Of a stretch of DNA of 62,354 nt, positions 23,301 through 32,600 are shown piece after piece. The position numbers and the translations under genes were made by a program. Each line of letters opens with the position of its first letter. Positions within the stretch are counted from its first letter, which is position 1. The stretch is from CAZZKJ01 sp964654695 (GTDB lineage Bacteria > Krumholzibacteriota > Krumholzibacteriia > WVZY01): contig CAZZKJ010000009.1 of the NCBI GenBank assembly GCA_964654695.1, forward strand, positions 1-62,354, given 5' to 3'. Under the pieces are notes generated by a model. That model ran no database searches and was not told where the DNA came from. It saw only the letters and a list, made by a program, of their open reading frames with translations.

Positions 23301-24761
23301 GCCCTTGCCCGAAACGTCGGCCACGACCACACCGATAGTTTCATCATCCACCTCGACAAAATCGAAATAATCACCGCCGACTTCCGCGGCTGCCTGATAA
23401 AGCGTCGAGATATCGTATCCGCTTATGTCGGGCATGGTTCTTGGAAGCAGGGAATGTTGAATCTGCTTGGCCACTTCCATTTCCTTCTGAAGTTTCTCTT
23501 GTTCCAGAATGCTGTCCTGGGCTTTCTTGAATTTTTGAGTTATTTCATTAAACACGGCTGCGATTGCCCCGATCTCGGCCGGACCATCGACGGAGATCTT
23601 GCCGTCCATCGTTCCCTCGCCTATGGCCCGCACTCCATCGGTAAGAACCTGAATGGGTTTTACGAAAATAGAGACAAGAAGCATAATCAAGAGGATGCCC
23701 AAAAGGAATACTCCAAGAAGGATTCCAATAGTCACAATCCTGGGATCTTTGACGCCGGATTCGACGATGTCTTCGTAAACACCCAGGTGAACCGTTCCAA
23801 GTATTAGCAGCCGGTTCGAGTCCGATTCTCTTATTTGAACGGGGTGTTCAATATCGCGGATATTCCGGCCGGCAAGAGTCATTCTTTTCCAGACAATTCC
23901 GTTTCTCTCTTTTGAGAGAACAATGCTTTCGGGTTCCGAATAATCGGAAAAAATCTCGCTAATTATCGAAGAGGATATTATTTTGTTCGTTTTATCTACA
24001 ACCCTTGCGTAAGACACATCATCGCTGGAATCCTGGAGCTTGGACAGGTAAGAACTCAAATTCGTTTGTTCAATTGAGTAAGAATTCGGATTCAACAGCA
24101 AATCCCGGCTCTTGTTGGCAAGATTTCCCGCCACCCTTCTTCGTTCCATCCACTGCGAGGTTTTTTGTTCGCGAATGCTTCCGGTCTGCCGCACCATCGT
24201 AAAAGCCCCGATAAGAACAATTAACAACAGAAGGCCCATGCTGGCCCGGAGCGTAAATTTGTACTTCAGCGAACTTCGCCTGGCGATTTGCCGTGGAAGA
24301 GCGCGGGCGACGGCCGTGTGGCTCTTTTTGGTAAGCAGCAGTTCGTTGCCTTCGGAAGTCGTCCGGTAATCAACATCGTCCATCAATCGGTTTATAAGGA
24401 ATATTCCCAGGCCGCCCTTTTTGCCCGATTCAACATATTGATCAAGATCCGGATCCTTGACGCTTCCGAAATCAAACTTTTTGCCCTGATCGAGAAGGGA
24501 AATATCGACCCAGCCGGGTTTGATTACAGCCCGGATCTTGATGCTTCCGGGCCCGCTGTCATAAGCATGTTTGATGATGTTGGTGCAGGCTTCATCAACT
24601 GCCAATTTAGAATTATTGGCTTCTCTTGGGGAGAAATTTGCGGATATACAGATATCAGCGATAAAATCCCTCACCCTGCTTAGTTGGCTTTCATCGGCAG
24701 GTATTTCGAGGGTTTTAACCGCGGCATCGCCACCGAGCATTTTTGTGGTTTCAGCGGCCAT
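20301..24761 (-). CDS. Partner-switching hub: HATPase, membrane sensor, HAMP, SpoIIE phosphatase, transposase-like HTH, 3 STAS (1486 aa)
   Basis: One chain holds a whole partner-switching circuit. Residues 1-148 form an RsbW-type HATPase (DEACTNIIKHAY; GGLGIFLINRL). Membrane helices at about 172-190 and 343-364 flank a 150-residue outer sensor, followed by HAMP (365-418) and a coiled coil. A PP2C/SpoIIE phosphatase spans 440-668, with metal Asp in GGDYFDF, VADVSGKG, YTDGVTEA and NDDIT. Residues 688-724 (LSVHEACAKMKVSPATYYRY) and 740-800 resemble the HTH of IS-type transposases. STAS domains lie at 876-979, 1036-1138 and 1200-1305, each with a SSxGWG phosphosite. A 180-residue acidic tail ends the chain. 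It starts 8 nt after the PorV-TPR gene and overlaps parA. Confidence 0.92.
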   Translation of the reverse strand: MAAETTKMLGGDAAVKTLEIPADESQLSRVRDFIADICISANFSPREANNSKLAVDEACTNIIKHAYDSGPGSIKIRAVIKPGWVDISLLDQGKKFDFGSVKDPDLDQYVESGKKGGLGIFLINRLMDDVDYRTTSEGNELLLTKKSHTAVARALPRQIARRSSLKYKFTLRASMGLLLLIVLIGAFTMVRQTGSIREQKTSQWMERRRVAGNLANKSRDLLLNPNSYSIEQTNLSSYLSKLQDSSDDVSYARVVDKTNKIISSSIISEIFSDYSEPESIVLSKERNGIVWKRMTLAGRNIRDIEHPVQIRESDSNRLLILGTVHLGVYEDIVESGVKDPRIVTIGILLGVFLLGILLIMLLVSIFVKPIQVLTDGVRAIGEGTMDGKISVDGPAEIGAIAAVFNEITQKFKKAQDSILEQEKLQKEMEVAKQIQHSLLPRTMPDISGYDISTLYQAAAEVGGDYFDFVEVDDETIGVVVADVSGKGVPGSLVMTMIRTALRMEARGNKNASDVMARMNEFVTDDMKKGMFVTMFYVILDSKNRIISYASAGHNPMILYRYETNETYFLNPKGFPVGINLPDQALFRKSINVEKIKLKKDDMLIIYTDGVTEAMNETRDQYGEERLLEVIKKYGHQHPEDFIANLERDIKKFTGGNPQNDDITIVAVKEKLTADDVLFGIRKKLIDMVDVEGLSVHEACAKMKVSPATYYRYKKRLELMGERGLKNKVLRKDLELKRVSLEDRKEMLRIIREHPDMGAKRITKEMNKDREPSKMLKEKVMYDELKRLNLNNKELRLDYLKRFKLIAQDEEKKPDEKTTRKRIVEEFLEEVSRGDIPAVTESEETLTTSRGSPESLEHDLIDFKALEDAGVAMEKAEGGVTVLHVKGHLDSVSTSSFERNISQVIASGSYKIVVDLSDVSYISSGGWGIFTGEVKKLREKGGDVVLVGMAAEVYDVFELLGFGEILMALHTVEEAVAYFSKSPEERLALKASKPPAPAGSEPPTDFIGGDIEDSIPDESYALDWESLSIEAATVGDKGDAAVLSLKGIIDTVSAEILRNSLEKIISEKIFKIVVDMSQVEYVSSGGWGAFTERLREVRRGGGDIKLFGMDPDVYYIFTMLGFNIVLSSFDILADAIEDFSSVSQPEPHRETAHFHPESPAGAGGMEDAPEIVQDDLTADGVENVREPSPPHAQGKFISWHQAGDDVLIARLSGSIDATTVEQLDLEISANIKNRPILLLFNLKNTTYISSSGWGIFAKYYEKCSIYGGRTALCCMNQSLFEVYGCLEFHSFIKAFSSEREALVDFESVRQHGGIKAGPRTGPSKFSSESESAVSPLADSAGEPDELEDEIQSIDDILGLDNAFTESTRGSDEHGAGENSAAEKEDVILWPQESKPAPEDTPTESSVERVESPREPEKKSYKEKPFKNEPLSPLAEGGEVDVDSAKPDEKIGVDAKLRIIGWQSYGEKLRKKAGKLIKKSKPEDSEES

Positions 24762-24769
24762 TTTTCCAG

Positions 24770-26665
24770 CTAATGTTGGTTTTTCAGTTTCTTAAGCCGC
24801 TCATCGGCTTCCTGAATATTTCTCTTTACGCTTTCGTTACCGGGATCGATTTTGAGAATCTTTTCCCATTCCAAAATGGCTTCCTTATAGAGATCCTTGG
24901 AGAAGAACTGCATTCCCTTGAGGTAATACTGTCTGATTTTGGCTTCTTCATCCTTGGTGAGGGGGGTAAGTTTTCTCTTGGCCATTATCCTGAGGCCCTT
25001 GGCTTCTATATGACCCGGATCCAGCCGAAGCAGTTCATTAAGATTGGCAAAAGCCTTGTCATACTCGCCCTTGTTGAATTCTTGCAGTGCATTATTGTAC
25101 AGATTTACGATTCTGAGTTTTCTTTCCGCCGCCCTGTAGTCCTTGCTCTGGAGATCGATCCTGGCGCGAATACGGGCGGATTCCATATCCGCTTTTTCGT
25201 TTCCCGGGTCAAGCAGTGAAACATTGTTCCATTCACCGATGGCCTCCGTAAGTCTACCGTTTTGCTCGTATTCCCGGGCTTTATTTCTGTGCCTCGAAAT
25301 AAGTTCATCGATCTTCGACTGGGTTTTGCTGAAATATTCTTTGGCCTGAAGGTGCCTAGGATCCATTTTCAAAATCTCCCGCCATTCATCTCTCGCCCTC
25401 GGGTAGTCGTTATCGGAATAAAATTTCAAACCCTGGGAAAAATGAGTGCTGATCCTGGCCTGGATTTCCAGATTGCGTTCCGCTTTTTCCTGGTCTTCTA
25501 TGAGCTTCTGCTGGTTGCTCTCCATGTGATCCACCGCCTGGCTGTCGCCCGGCATGTATTCCAGGACAATTTTCCATTCATCCAGCGCCCTGGGTATGTT
25601 CCCGCCTTTTTCCAGGCCTAAGGCCTTCTCCCGGTGGGATTGTATCCTCGTAAAAAATGCCTCCTTGATCAGTTCTTGTTCTTCAACCGCCCTTTGTTCG
25701 GCGATGATCCGCCGCTGCTCATAAAGCGTTTTACCATAATGCGTTGTAAAAGACATCGGCCTTGACGATCCGGCACCATCCTTTGAGAAGGAAGCATAAT
25801 CCAGTCCGAACCCATATGCATTAACTCCAAATCCGAATGTGAATCCCCCGTCGTCCGTCCCCAGGCGGAGGGCCAGGTATTTCGCGAATATATATTCAGC
25901 CCCCGTGTGCAGTGTTCGATCGGCTTTCTCGGGCATATCTGTTTGAACCATCAATCTAAGGGCGGAGCCGTTTTCGAAATTCTTCTGATAGCCGAGCCCG
26001 GCCATGATTGTCTTGTATGTCCTGTCCGTGGTTTGGACGAGCTTATGCTTCGGTCCGGAAATATCCTGGAGATTGATCCCTATCGAAATCGAACGGGCAA
26101 AATCGGGAATGAAACGAAAGCCGATATCGATTCCGGGGGAAGTGCTGGAGTACGGAGACAGCTTTACGTTGGCGATTTTGAAAGAGGCGCCGAGGGCGAT
26201 GGTTCCCATGAAATACCTGCTCTTTCTCTGAGCCGCATAGGAAATGATAAACTGGCTCTCGGAGTATTCCCCTTCCTGCGTGGGTAGTCCCACACGGTCA
26301 TAACCCTGGAACTTATCCGAGATCCGCATGAATCCGAGTCCAAAAGCCCCCGCTTCGAGCGTGGGGTAAACCGCTCCAAAAAAGGAATACGTGGCGTCGG
26401 AAAAGCCTCCGAACAGGGGCATGTACATTATCATTAGCTGCTTGTCCTCTACATTCCTGAGTGCCGCCGGATTCCAGTAAAGCGCACTGGCATCGTCGGC
26501 CAGGCTGACGTAGGATCTGCCCAGCGAAATCGCACGCGAACCTGCCCCGAGAGAGAAAATGCTCCTTGTGCCTCCGTCTCCCTGGGCAAAGACCCGAACC
26601 CGCGGACCGAGTATAATAATAAACGCAAGCCCAAATATCCAAATATGCTTATTGAAATTTTTCAT
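24770..26665 (-). CDS. PorV-type outer-membrane barrel fused to TPR domain (631 aa)
   Basis: After a signal peptide (hydrophobic residues about 8-22, cleaved near VFAQG) the first 300 residues form a PorV/PorQ/UPF0164-type barrel, with the signature SRAISLGRSYVSLADDASALYWNPAALR. PorV shuttles type IX cargo across the outer membrane. Residues about 340-631 are TPR-like repeats (IPRALDEWKIVLEYMPGD; YPRARDEWREILKMDPRH; LYKEAILEWEKILKIDPGN), which would lie in the periplasm. This fusion is unusual. ATG 26665 overlaps the giant gene's TAA by 1 nt (TAATG), so it should be made in step with the surface protein and is its likely exporter or anchor. Confidence 0.88.
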   Translation of the reverse strand: MKNFNKHIWIFGLAFIIILGPRVRVFAQGDGGTRSIFSLGAGSRAISLGRSYVSLADDASALYWNPAALRNVEDKQLMIMYMPLFGGFSDATYSFFGAVYPTLEAGAFGLGFMRISDKFQGYDRVGLPTQEGEYSESQFIISYAAQRKSRYFMGTIALGASFKIANVKLSPYSSTSPGIDIGFRFIPDFARSISIGINLQDISGPKHKLVQTTDRTYKTIMAGLGYQKNFENGSALRLMVQTDMPEKADRTLHTGAEYIFAKYLALRLGTDDGGFTFGFGVNAYGFGLDYASFSKDGAGSSRPMSFTTHYGKTLYEQRRIIAEQRAVEEQELIKEAFFTRIQSHREKALGLEKGGNIPRALDEWKIVLEYMPGDSQAVDHMESNQQKLIEDQEKAERNLEIQARISTHFSQGLKFYSDNDYPRARDEWREILKMDPRHLQAKEYFSKTQSKIDELISRHRNKAREYEQNGRLTEAIGEWNNVSLLDPGNEKADMESARIRARIDLQSKDYRAAERKLRIVNLYNNALQEFNKGEYDKAFANLNELLRLDPGHIEAKGLRIMAKRKLTPLTKDEEAKIRQYYLKGMQFFSKDLYKEAILEWEKILKIDPGNESVKRNIQEADERLKKLKNQH

Positions 26666-29600
26666 TACTTGGCAACCGCGATCTTGACTGACGCAGAGTT
26701 TTTCCCCGCCTGTATTTTGCAAATGTAAATGCCGTTTCTTACGATGTCCCCCATCATATTACGGCCGTCCCAAATCGCTTCATGATCACCGGGAAGCGTT
26801 TCCGGCTGTCCGGATGAGTAGCTTTTCTCATAAACCAACTCCCCGGCAAGCGAATAGACTCTTATCGAAACCGCGCCCGGACTGTCCATGAAATAAGTAA
26901 TCCTGGCAACCTCCCATCCCGCCCCGAATGGGTTGGGATAGCTCCGAACGTATTCATTGAAATTGCTGCTGCCGAGGACGAGACCCCTCGACCAGAGCTT
27001 GTCTGCAAGATCAGGCTGTTCGGTGTTTTTATCGACCAGCGGCATACCGGCGCCCGAGAGCTGGTCCACGATCCTGACGGCTCCGGTATCGGGAACCGCC
27101 GCGAAAATCTTCCCCTCGGGAGCGGAAGGGCTAACGCTGGCATAAATAGATACTGTGTCCGCCTGCTGCGCAAGTATCGTGAAAGATGGGCCAAAGTCTA
27201 TCCTGACCTGGTTCGCACCGATAGTGCCGTCGAAACGGGCGCCCGAAGAAAGCTCAACATAAACTTCGCTCAGATATCTTGATGGATCAGCAACCAGCTG
27301 CTTGTTTCCATTCATAACGGATACGTCGATCCACTTCACTACGGCGGCATCTGCGGATGCGGACGGATTGGCCAGCTCCACCGCCAGCAGTCCGATATCC
27401 CGTCTTCCCTGTGAAGTCGGTCTCGTAACCGTTTCGAACCCGACTTCGGAAGTTACATTTTGCGCGGTAACGAAAGTACCCTCGGTTTGCATGGGTATAA
27501 TAATAGCATTGATACCGCCCGCAACTGTCGCAGGGGTCATGCTGTTTTCGTCCAGGGGAAGATTGTCGATGCCGATCCTGATGGCCACCGGAGGAGTAGA
27601 CACGGGCGGCGCGGTAATATCCCAAGATACATCCTGCCCAATACCGAATGCCTGCCGGCGCGAAGATGACACGGTAAACGATCCAAAATTTGAAATGAGA
27701 AGACGAGGTTTGGCGGTCGTCGTATCGATATGAGCTCTCGCCGCATCATTCATCATTCTCGCCTTTATTACGAACGGCAGGTTGAAGGAAACCACCGAAT
27801 CCTGTGCCTCCGGCGGCGAATCTATCCATGCGCTAAGCGACAGCAGAGCCTTGGGAACGACCCTGACCGCAAGGGCCTGCATTGAGCTTTGGGTGCTGTC
27901 CCCCGAGTTTTCATCCAGGGATGTAAAACGAACCGTGATATTTTCAAAACCGTTCGTGGAATCCACCGGAGCGGTTACTTTGAATTTCGCCGTCTTCGTG
28001 CCGCCGGTTCCCATTCCCATGCGTGCAACAGTAGAATCGGGAGCGTTGAAACCGGACCCCGGCTCGAACTGCAGAAATGCTTTTATATTTTCCGCCGTCT
28101 CATTTGCATCGATCGAGACTTCGACGGTGAAATCCTGTTCCGTGGACAAAACATTATCCACCGCTCCGGAAGGCGAGGTAATTCTTAGAGCCGGCACGGC
28201 GAGGGAAGCTTGATCGAGAACGATTACCATTATCGTATCCCTGGGAATCGAAACCAGGGCCGAATCACCCGCATTTATATCCAGGGGTTTCACGGAATTC
28301 CATACTACGAGAGGCACCGGCCCTGCCGAAGCGGCCGCAGGAGCCTTCACATGCCATACTATCGGCGCCGAGGGAACGAAACTGGTATCTGCACTCTGGC
28401 CGAGCGGTTCGAGAGCAAACCCTGCAGGAAGGGCCAAGGTTATCCTTCCCAGATTATCGACGGCCGCGTCACCCTGATTGCTTACTAAAGCCGTTATATC
28501 GAAAAGTTGATTTGTGCTCAAAGTATCATCCGCGGCGCCTGCGGGGCCGGTGATTCCGGCTCCCACATTCATGTCCGCAGGTTTTTGAATTGTCACTACT
28601 TCTGTATTATCAACCGGAGGTTTGGGAGTAACGGGATTGCCCGAGTTTGCAGACACCGCGTGTGTGATCGTGCTTGTAAAAAGCTCCTGAATATTCGTGA
28701 GACCGGCGGCGGTGATATCGAATGCATATGTAGAAGTCGAATCCCGAGGTATGCTGCGCAGCGAATCCGCGGGTGGCACAACCAAGGACAGGCCGTCGCT
28801 CAGGAGCCGCACGCTCACGCTGTCGACCGATTCGCCGGAATTTTGAACGGTGATGTTTATGGCAAAATGCTGATTTGTGTTCACGATCGCCAGATCCGGC
28901 TGGGGTTTATTGGGAGCGTCAGCCGAAGCGCTTACTATTCTCAAGCCTGACTGCTTTTCGACAATGATCGAAGTCCGCCCGGTATCGGCTCTTGTACGGA
29001 GGTCGTTAGTATCCACAGCGCTGAGGGACGATCTGATGTCCACTGTGCCGGTGTCGCTGCCCGTGGTCGAGACGGTATACATTAGGCTGTCGGTTTCACC
29101 CCCGGCCAGCAGCCATGATTTCTTGCCGGATAAAAACGTATCCGGAGGAAGAACAACATAATCGATCAATTGATTCATTCCGATGAAGAATGAGATATCT
29201 CCTGCGGCCGGAGGAGCTAACGCCAAAGAAGCCTCGCCGCTGTTGCCGAGGATAACGTTGATATACCAATGTTGCGTCTGCTGCTGGGTCACACGCGGCT
29301 GGCTCGTGCGCAGGGTGGCGATGGTCAATGCGGCAGGCATCTGTATCTGCGCGTATGCGCTGTCTTGAACGTTGGGTCCGATAACGACAAGAGAAGTATC
29401 CGATGAGTTGGCGTCGACGGCTCTTTTTACGTAACCAACAAGAGTATCGGCTCCGGGGATTGTATCCGCCCGCACGAAGAAAGTATCCGAAACGCTGGCA
29501 CCGCCGCCGGGAATGAAAGGAATCGTTTTTGATGATGGAGGCAGAATCGTGCTCCTCAGCGCCGAATCCAGCAGGCTTACAACGATATCTTTTGCCGAAG

Positions 29601-32600
29601 CTTCGCCGGTATTGCTTACGTCGACGGCCACTTTGAATGTCTGCGAAGTATTGACCTGCGGAGAGTTGTTTGACACTACCGCGGTGGAACTGATCACGAT
29701 GTCAGGTTCGGTCTGGATGAGTATAGATCCGCTTCCGCCTCCGCCGGTCTCTGTGTCATAGCTTTTCGACGTTCTGCTGTTCTCTTCGATGCCTTCCGCT
29801 CGGACGTGAAGCGTATCGAGTCCCGTCCACGATCCGGTGGTATCGGCTGTGAACTTGACGCTGTCTATTTCCCCCGCGGAAAGAATGCTGTCCCCACTCA
29901 AAGTCGCCTGCGGGAGGATCCATGAAAAGCCCGAATCATGAACCGCTCTTATTAAAGGAACGGAATCATTGAACGAAAGTTTGATGGCGGCTTCGCCCAG
30001 GTTCTCAACCAGAGCTACCGCGTGCCAGTCGGCGGTCTGCCCTCTTGTAGCAGCGCCCTGCGACGGAGCTATCGATCCGACGTTCAGGATACCCGGATTC
30101 TCGACGACCATCGTCGCATAACCGCCGCTGAACGTATTCGCGCCGACATCTATCTGCGAGTTTATATCCTTGCCCAGGAATATTCCGTGCAGCGTCAGCG
30201 GCCCGCGGGTACTGCCGGTTTTATCGATCGCAAAGAAAACGGTATCGCTGGAATGTCCGTTGAGAAGCGAAGTGCCCGATCCCGAGAAGACCGTGTCGGG
30301 AACAACGGTGTACTCGGCGCTCACATCACCTGCGGCGAAAATATTGAAATCCAGATAAGTTCCCTGAGAGTTCAAACGCACCGGCGCGTCGCCGTTGTTG
30401 CTCACTTTCATCCCCGCCGTCCATTGATATGTCTGGCCGGTCGTAACGCGGTTCTGGGATACTATTATCTTTTCGATCGACACCGCCGAGGCGCCCTGGA
30501 CCGACACCGAATCCAAGCCTGTCTGAATTGAGATCAAGAATTGATTGCCGTTTTCACTTCCTTCGAGAATTACATCCGGCAGATACATACCCGGCACAAA
30601 AGCCGTATCGACAGGAATCTGGCTGAACAAAAGGTGCGCCGGCACCAGCGGCTTCAATGAATCCGGACTCAAAGGACTTAAAGCGGCCTGAAGCACATGT
30701 CCGGATTGATCGGAAATAACGAATTTTGTATTGGAATTCAAAGCGACAGTCGCTTCACCGGCTCCTGAAACCACATCAAGCGAAAAACCAACATTGGAAC
30801 CTTTACTGACTATGCGCGGCGAGAGCGATGTATCAATATATACCGGATTTGGCGAAAATTCAAAATAGAGGCTGTCTATCAAACCGGCACTTACCTGAGC
30901 CTTGTCATTTACATGCTCGCCGGATATCTTTCCGGTCAAAGAATCCCATCCCGCGCCTGCAAAAGACGGTGTCGGTGAAACATTGAACGCCAGTGTACGG
31001 GTTGAATCGCCGGGAAGAAAAGTACTTCCGACAGGCTGCGATATAACGTACGGAGACACCGCTTCGGGGAAATCCAGCTTTGTATCGGCGGTGAGAAAAC
31101 TCAAAATCACATCCGATTCTCCGCTGTTTGCGAGTGTTACATAAATAATCCAGGGCGCGGCCTGGCCCATGGTAATGCGGGGCTGTGATGCGGTTATCTG
31201 AGTGATGCTGAGCACGGCCGGTGTTTGGACGAGTATGTTACCCCATCCGGAGGTGTCGGTCGTGTCGCCGACCGCGCGGACGCTGTTCAGTTCGACCGAC
31301 GCGAGACCACAGTCCATGCGGAAACTCCCCGCCGTACCCGTCGAATCTATCACGAAAAACAGGCTGTCCGTACTCCCGCCTTCGAGCACGCTGCCCGTGC
31401 CGTTGAGCGAGATCGGGTTTATCACCGTCCAGCCGCTCCCGCCTCCGCTGAAACCCAGGTTCGCACCTGCAAGGTCTATATCCAGATCCGAACCCCCGCT
31501 GTTTCTCACCGCCACTTTCGCCAGCCAGGACTGGGACTGACCCGCCGTAACCGTCGCCTGGTCCGGTGTTATGCTCAGTATCTCCAGAACTCCCGGAGAC
31601 TGTACCGATATGCTCCCGTTGCCGCCGTCAAACGTGTCGTCCGACACCGGCTGGCTCGAGTTTACATCCGTGCCCGACAAACGCCCCGTCACCAGAACCG
31701 TCCCCAAAGTCGTCCCCGTCTGCGTTACGCGGTATACAAGCGTGTCCACGCTCGTCCCGGGAAGTATCGTGCCGCCCGCTATGGACAGGCCGGCCGGCTG
31801 CAAAACCGTGTATTCGCCCGAGACATCCCCAACACCCGCCGCCTCGAATCCCAGGTAGCTCCCCAGAGCGCTCAAATCCAGGTCGACCCCGGCCTGGCCG
31901 TTGTTCTCCACCACCATGCGCGCCCGCCACTGCTGCGTCTGTCCCTGAGTAACCGTCGCCTGGTCCGGAACGATGCTCAGTATATTAAGACGCGGCGCCG
32001 CTTCCACCACCAGCTCGCCCGCGGGCAGGGCCAGCGGCGCAGAGTACACGTTGCCGTTCTCGCTGCCCACGACATCGACAAAAACATTCTGAGATCCGGG
32101 CGTTATATTCGTATCCACTTCCGATGCGATAAAGCGCAGCAGCGCAGCCTGTCCCGCAGATACCGTATCCACGCTCGCAGCGTCCAGAACCGCATCGAAC
32201 AAGCCCCCGCCAAAGCGAAGGTGTGATAACGCACGGTCGACATGGACCGTCGACCCTCCGATCACGGTGTTGCGTACCTGAAGCGTGAACCCGACCGTCG
32301 CCCCGCTCGATACCGTGTCCGGGCTGAGCGTGGCCGCTTCGTAGGATATGCTGGGACGGTATTGAACCGTAACCAATCCTCCGAACGGATTGGCGTCGGC
32401 GATTCTCGAACTGTTGATTTCCACGTACCTGAAAGAAGGCATGATGGGAGTCAACCCCATTGTTGTCAGAGAGTCCGTATAGGTAATGGTAAATTTCGCA
32501 GTTTTACCAACTCCCTGCTGCAGCAGGGTTGATCCGTCGGTAAAAGCGCTCGGTTTTACGATACCGAATCCGCTCGGTCCGTTAAGGGCGAATGGAAAAT

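Noticed and set aside
22788..23807. A 339-codon plus-strand ORF opposite the SpoIIE domain
   Set aside because: The minus strand shows clear phosphatase motifs. The plus-strand product has no coherent family features.
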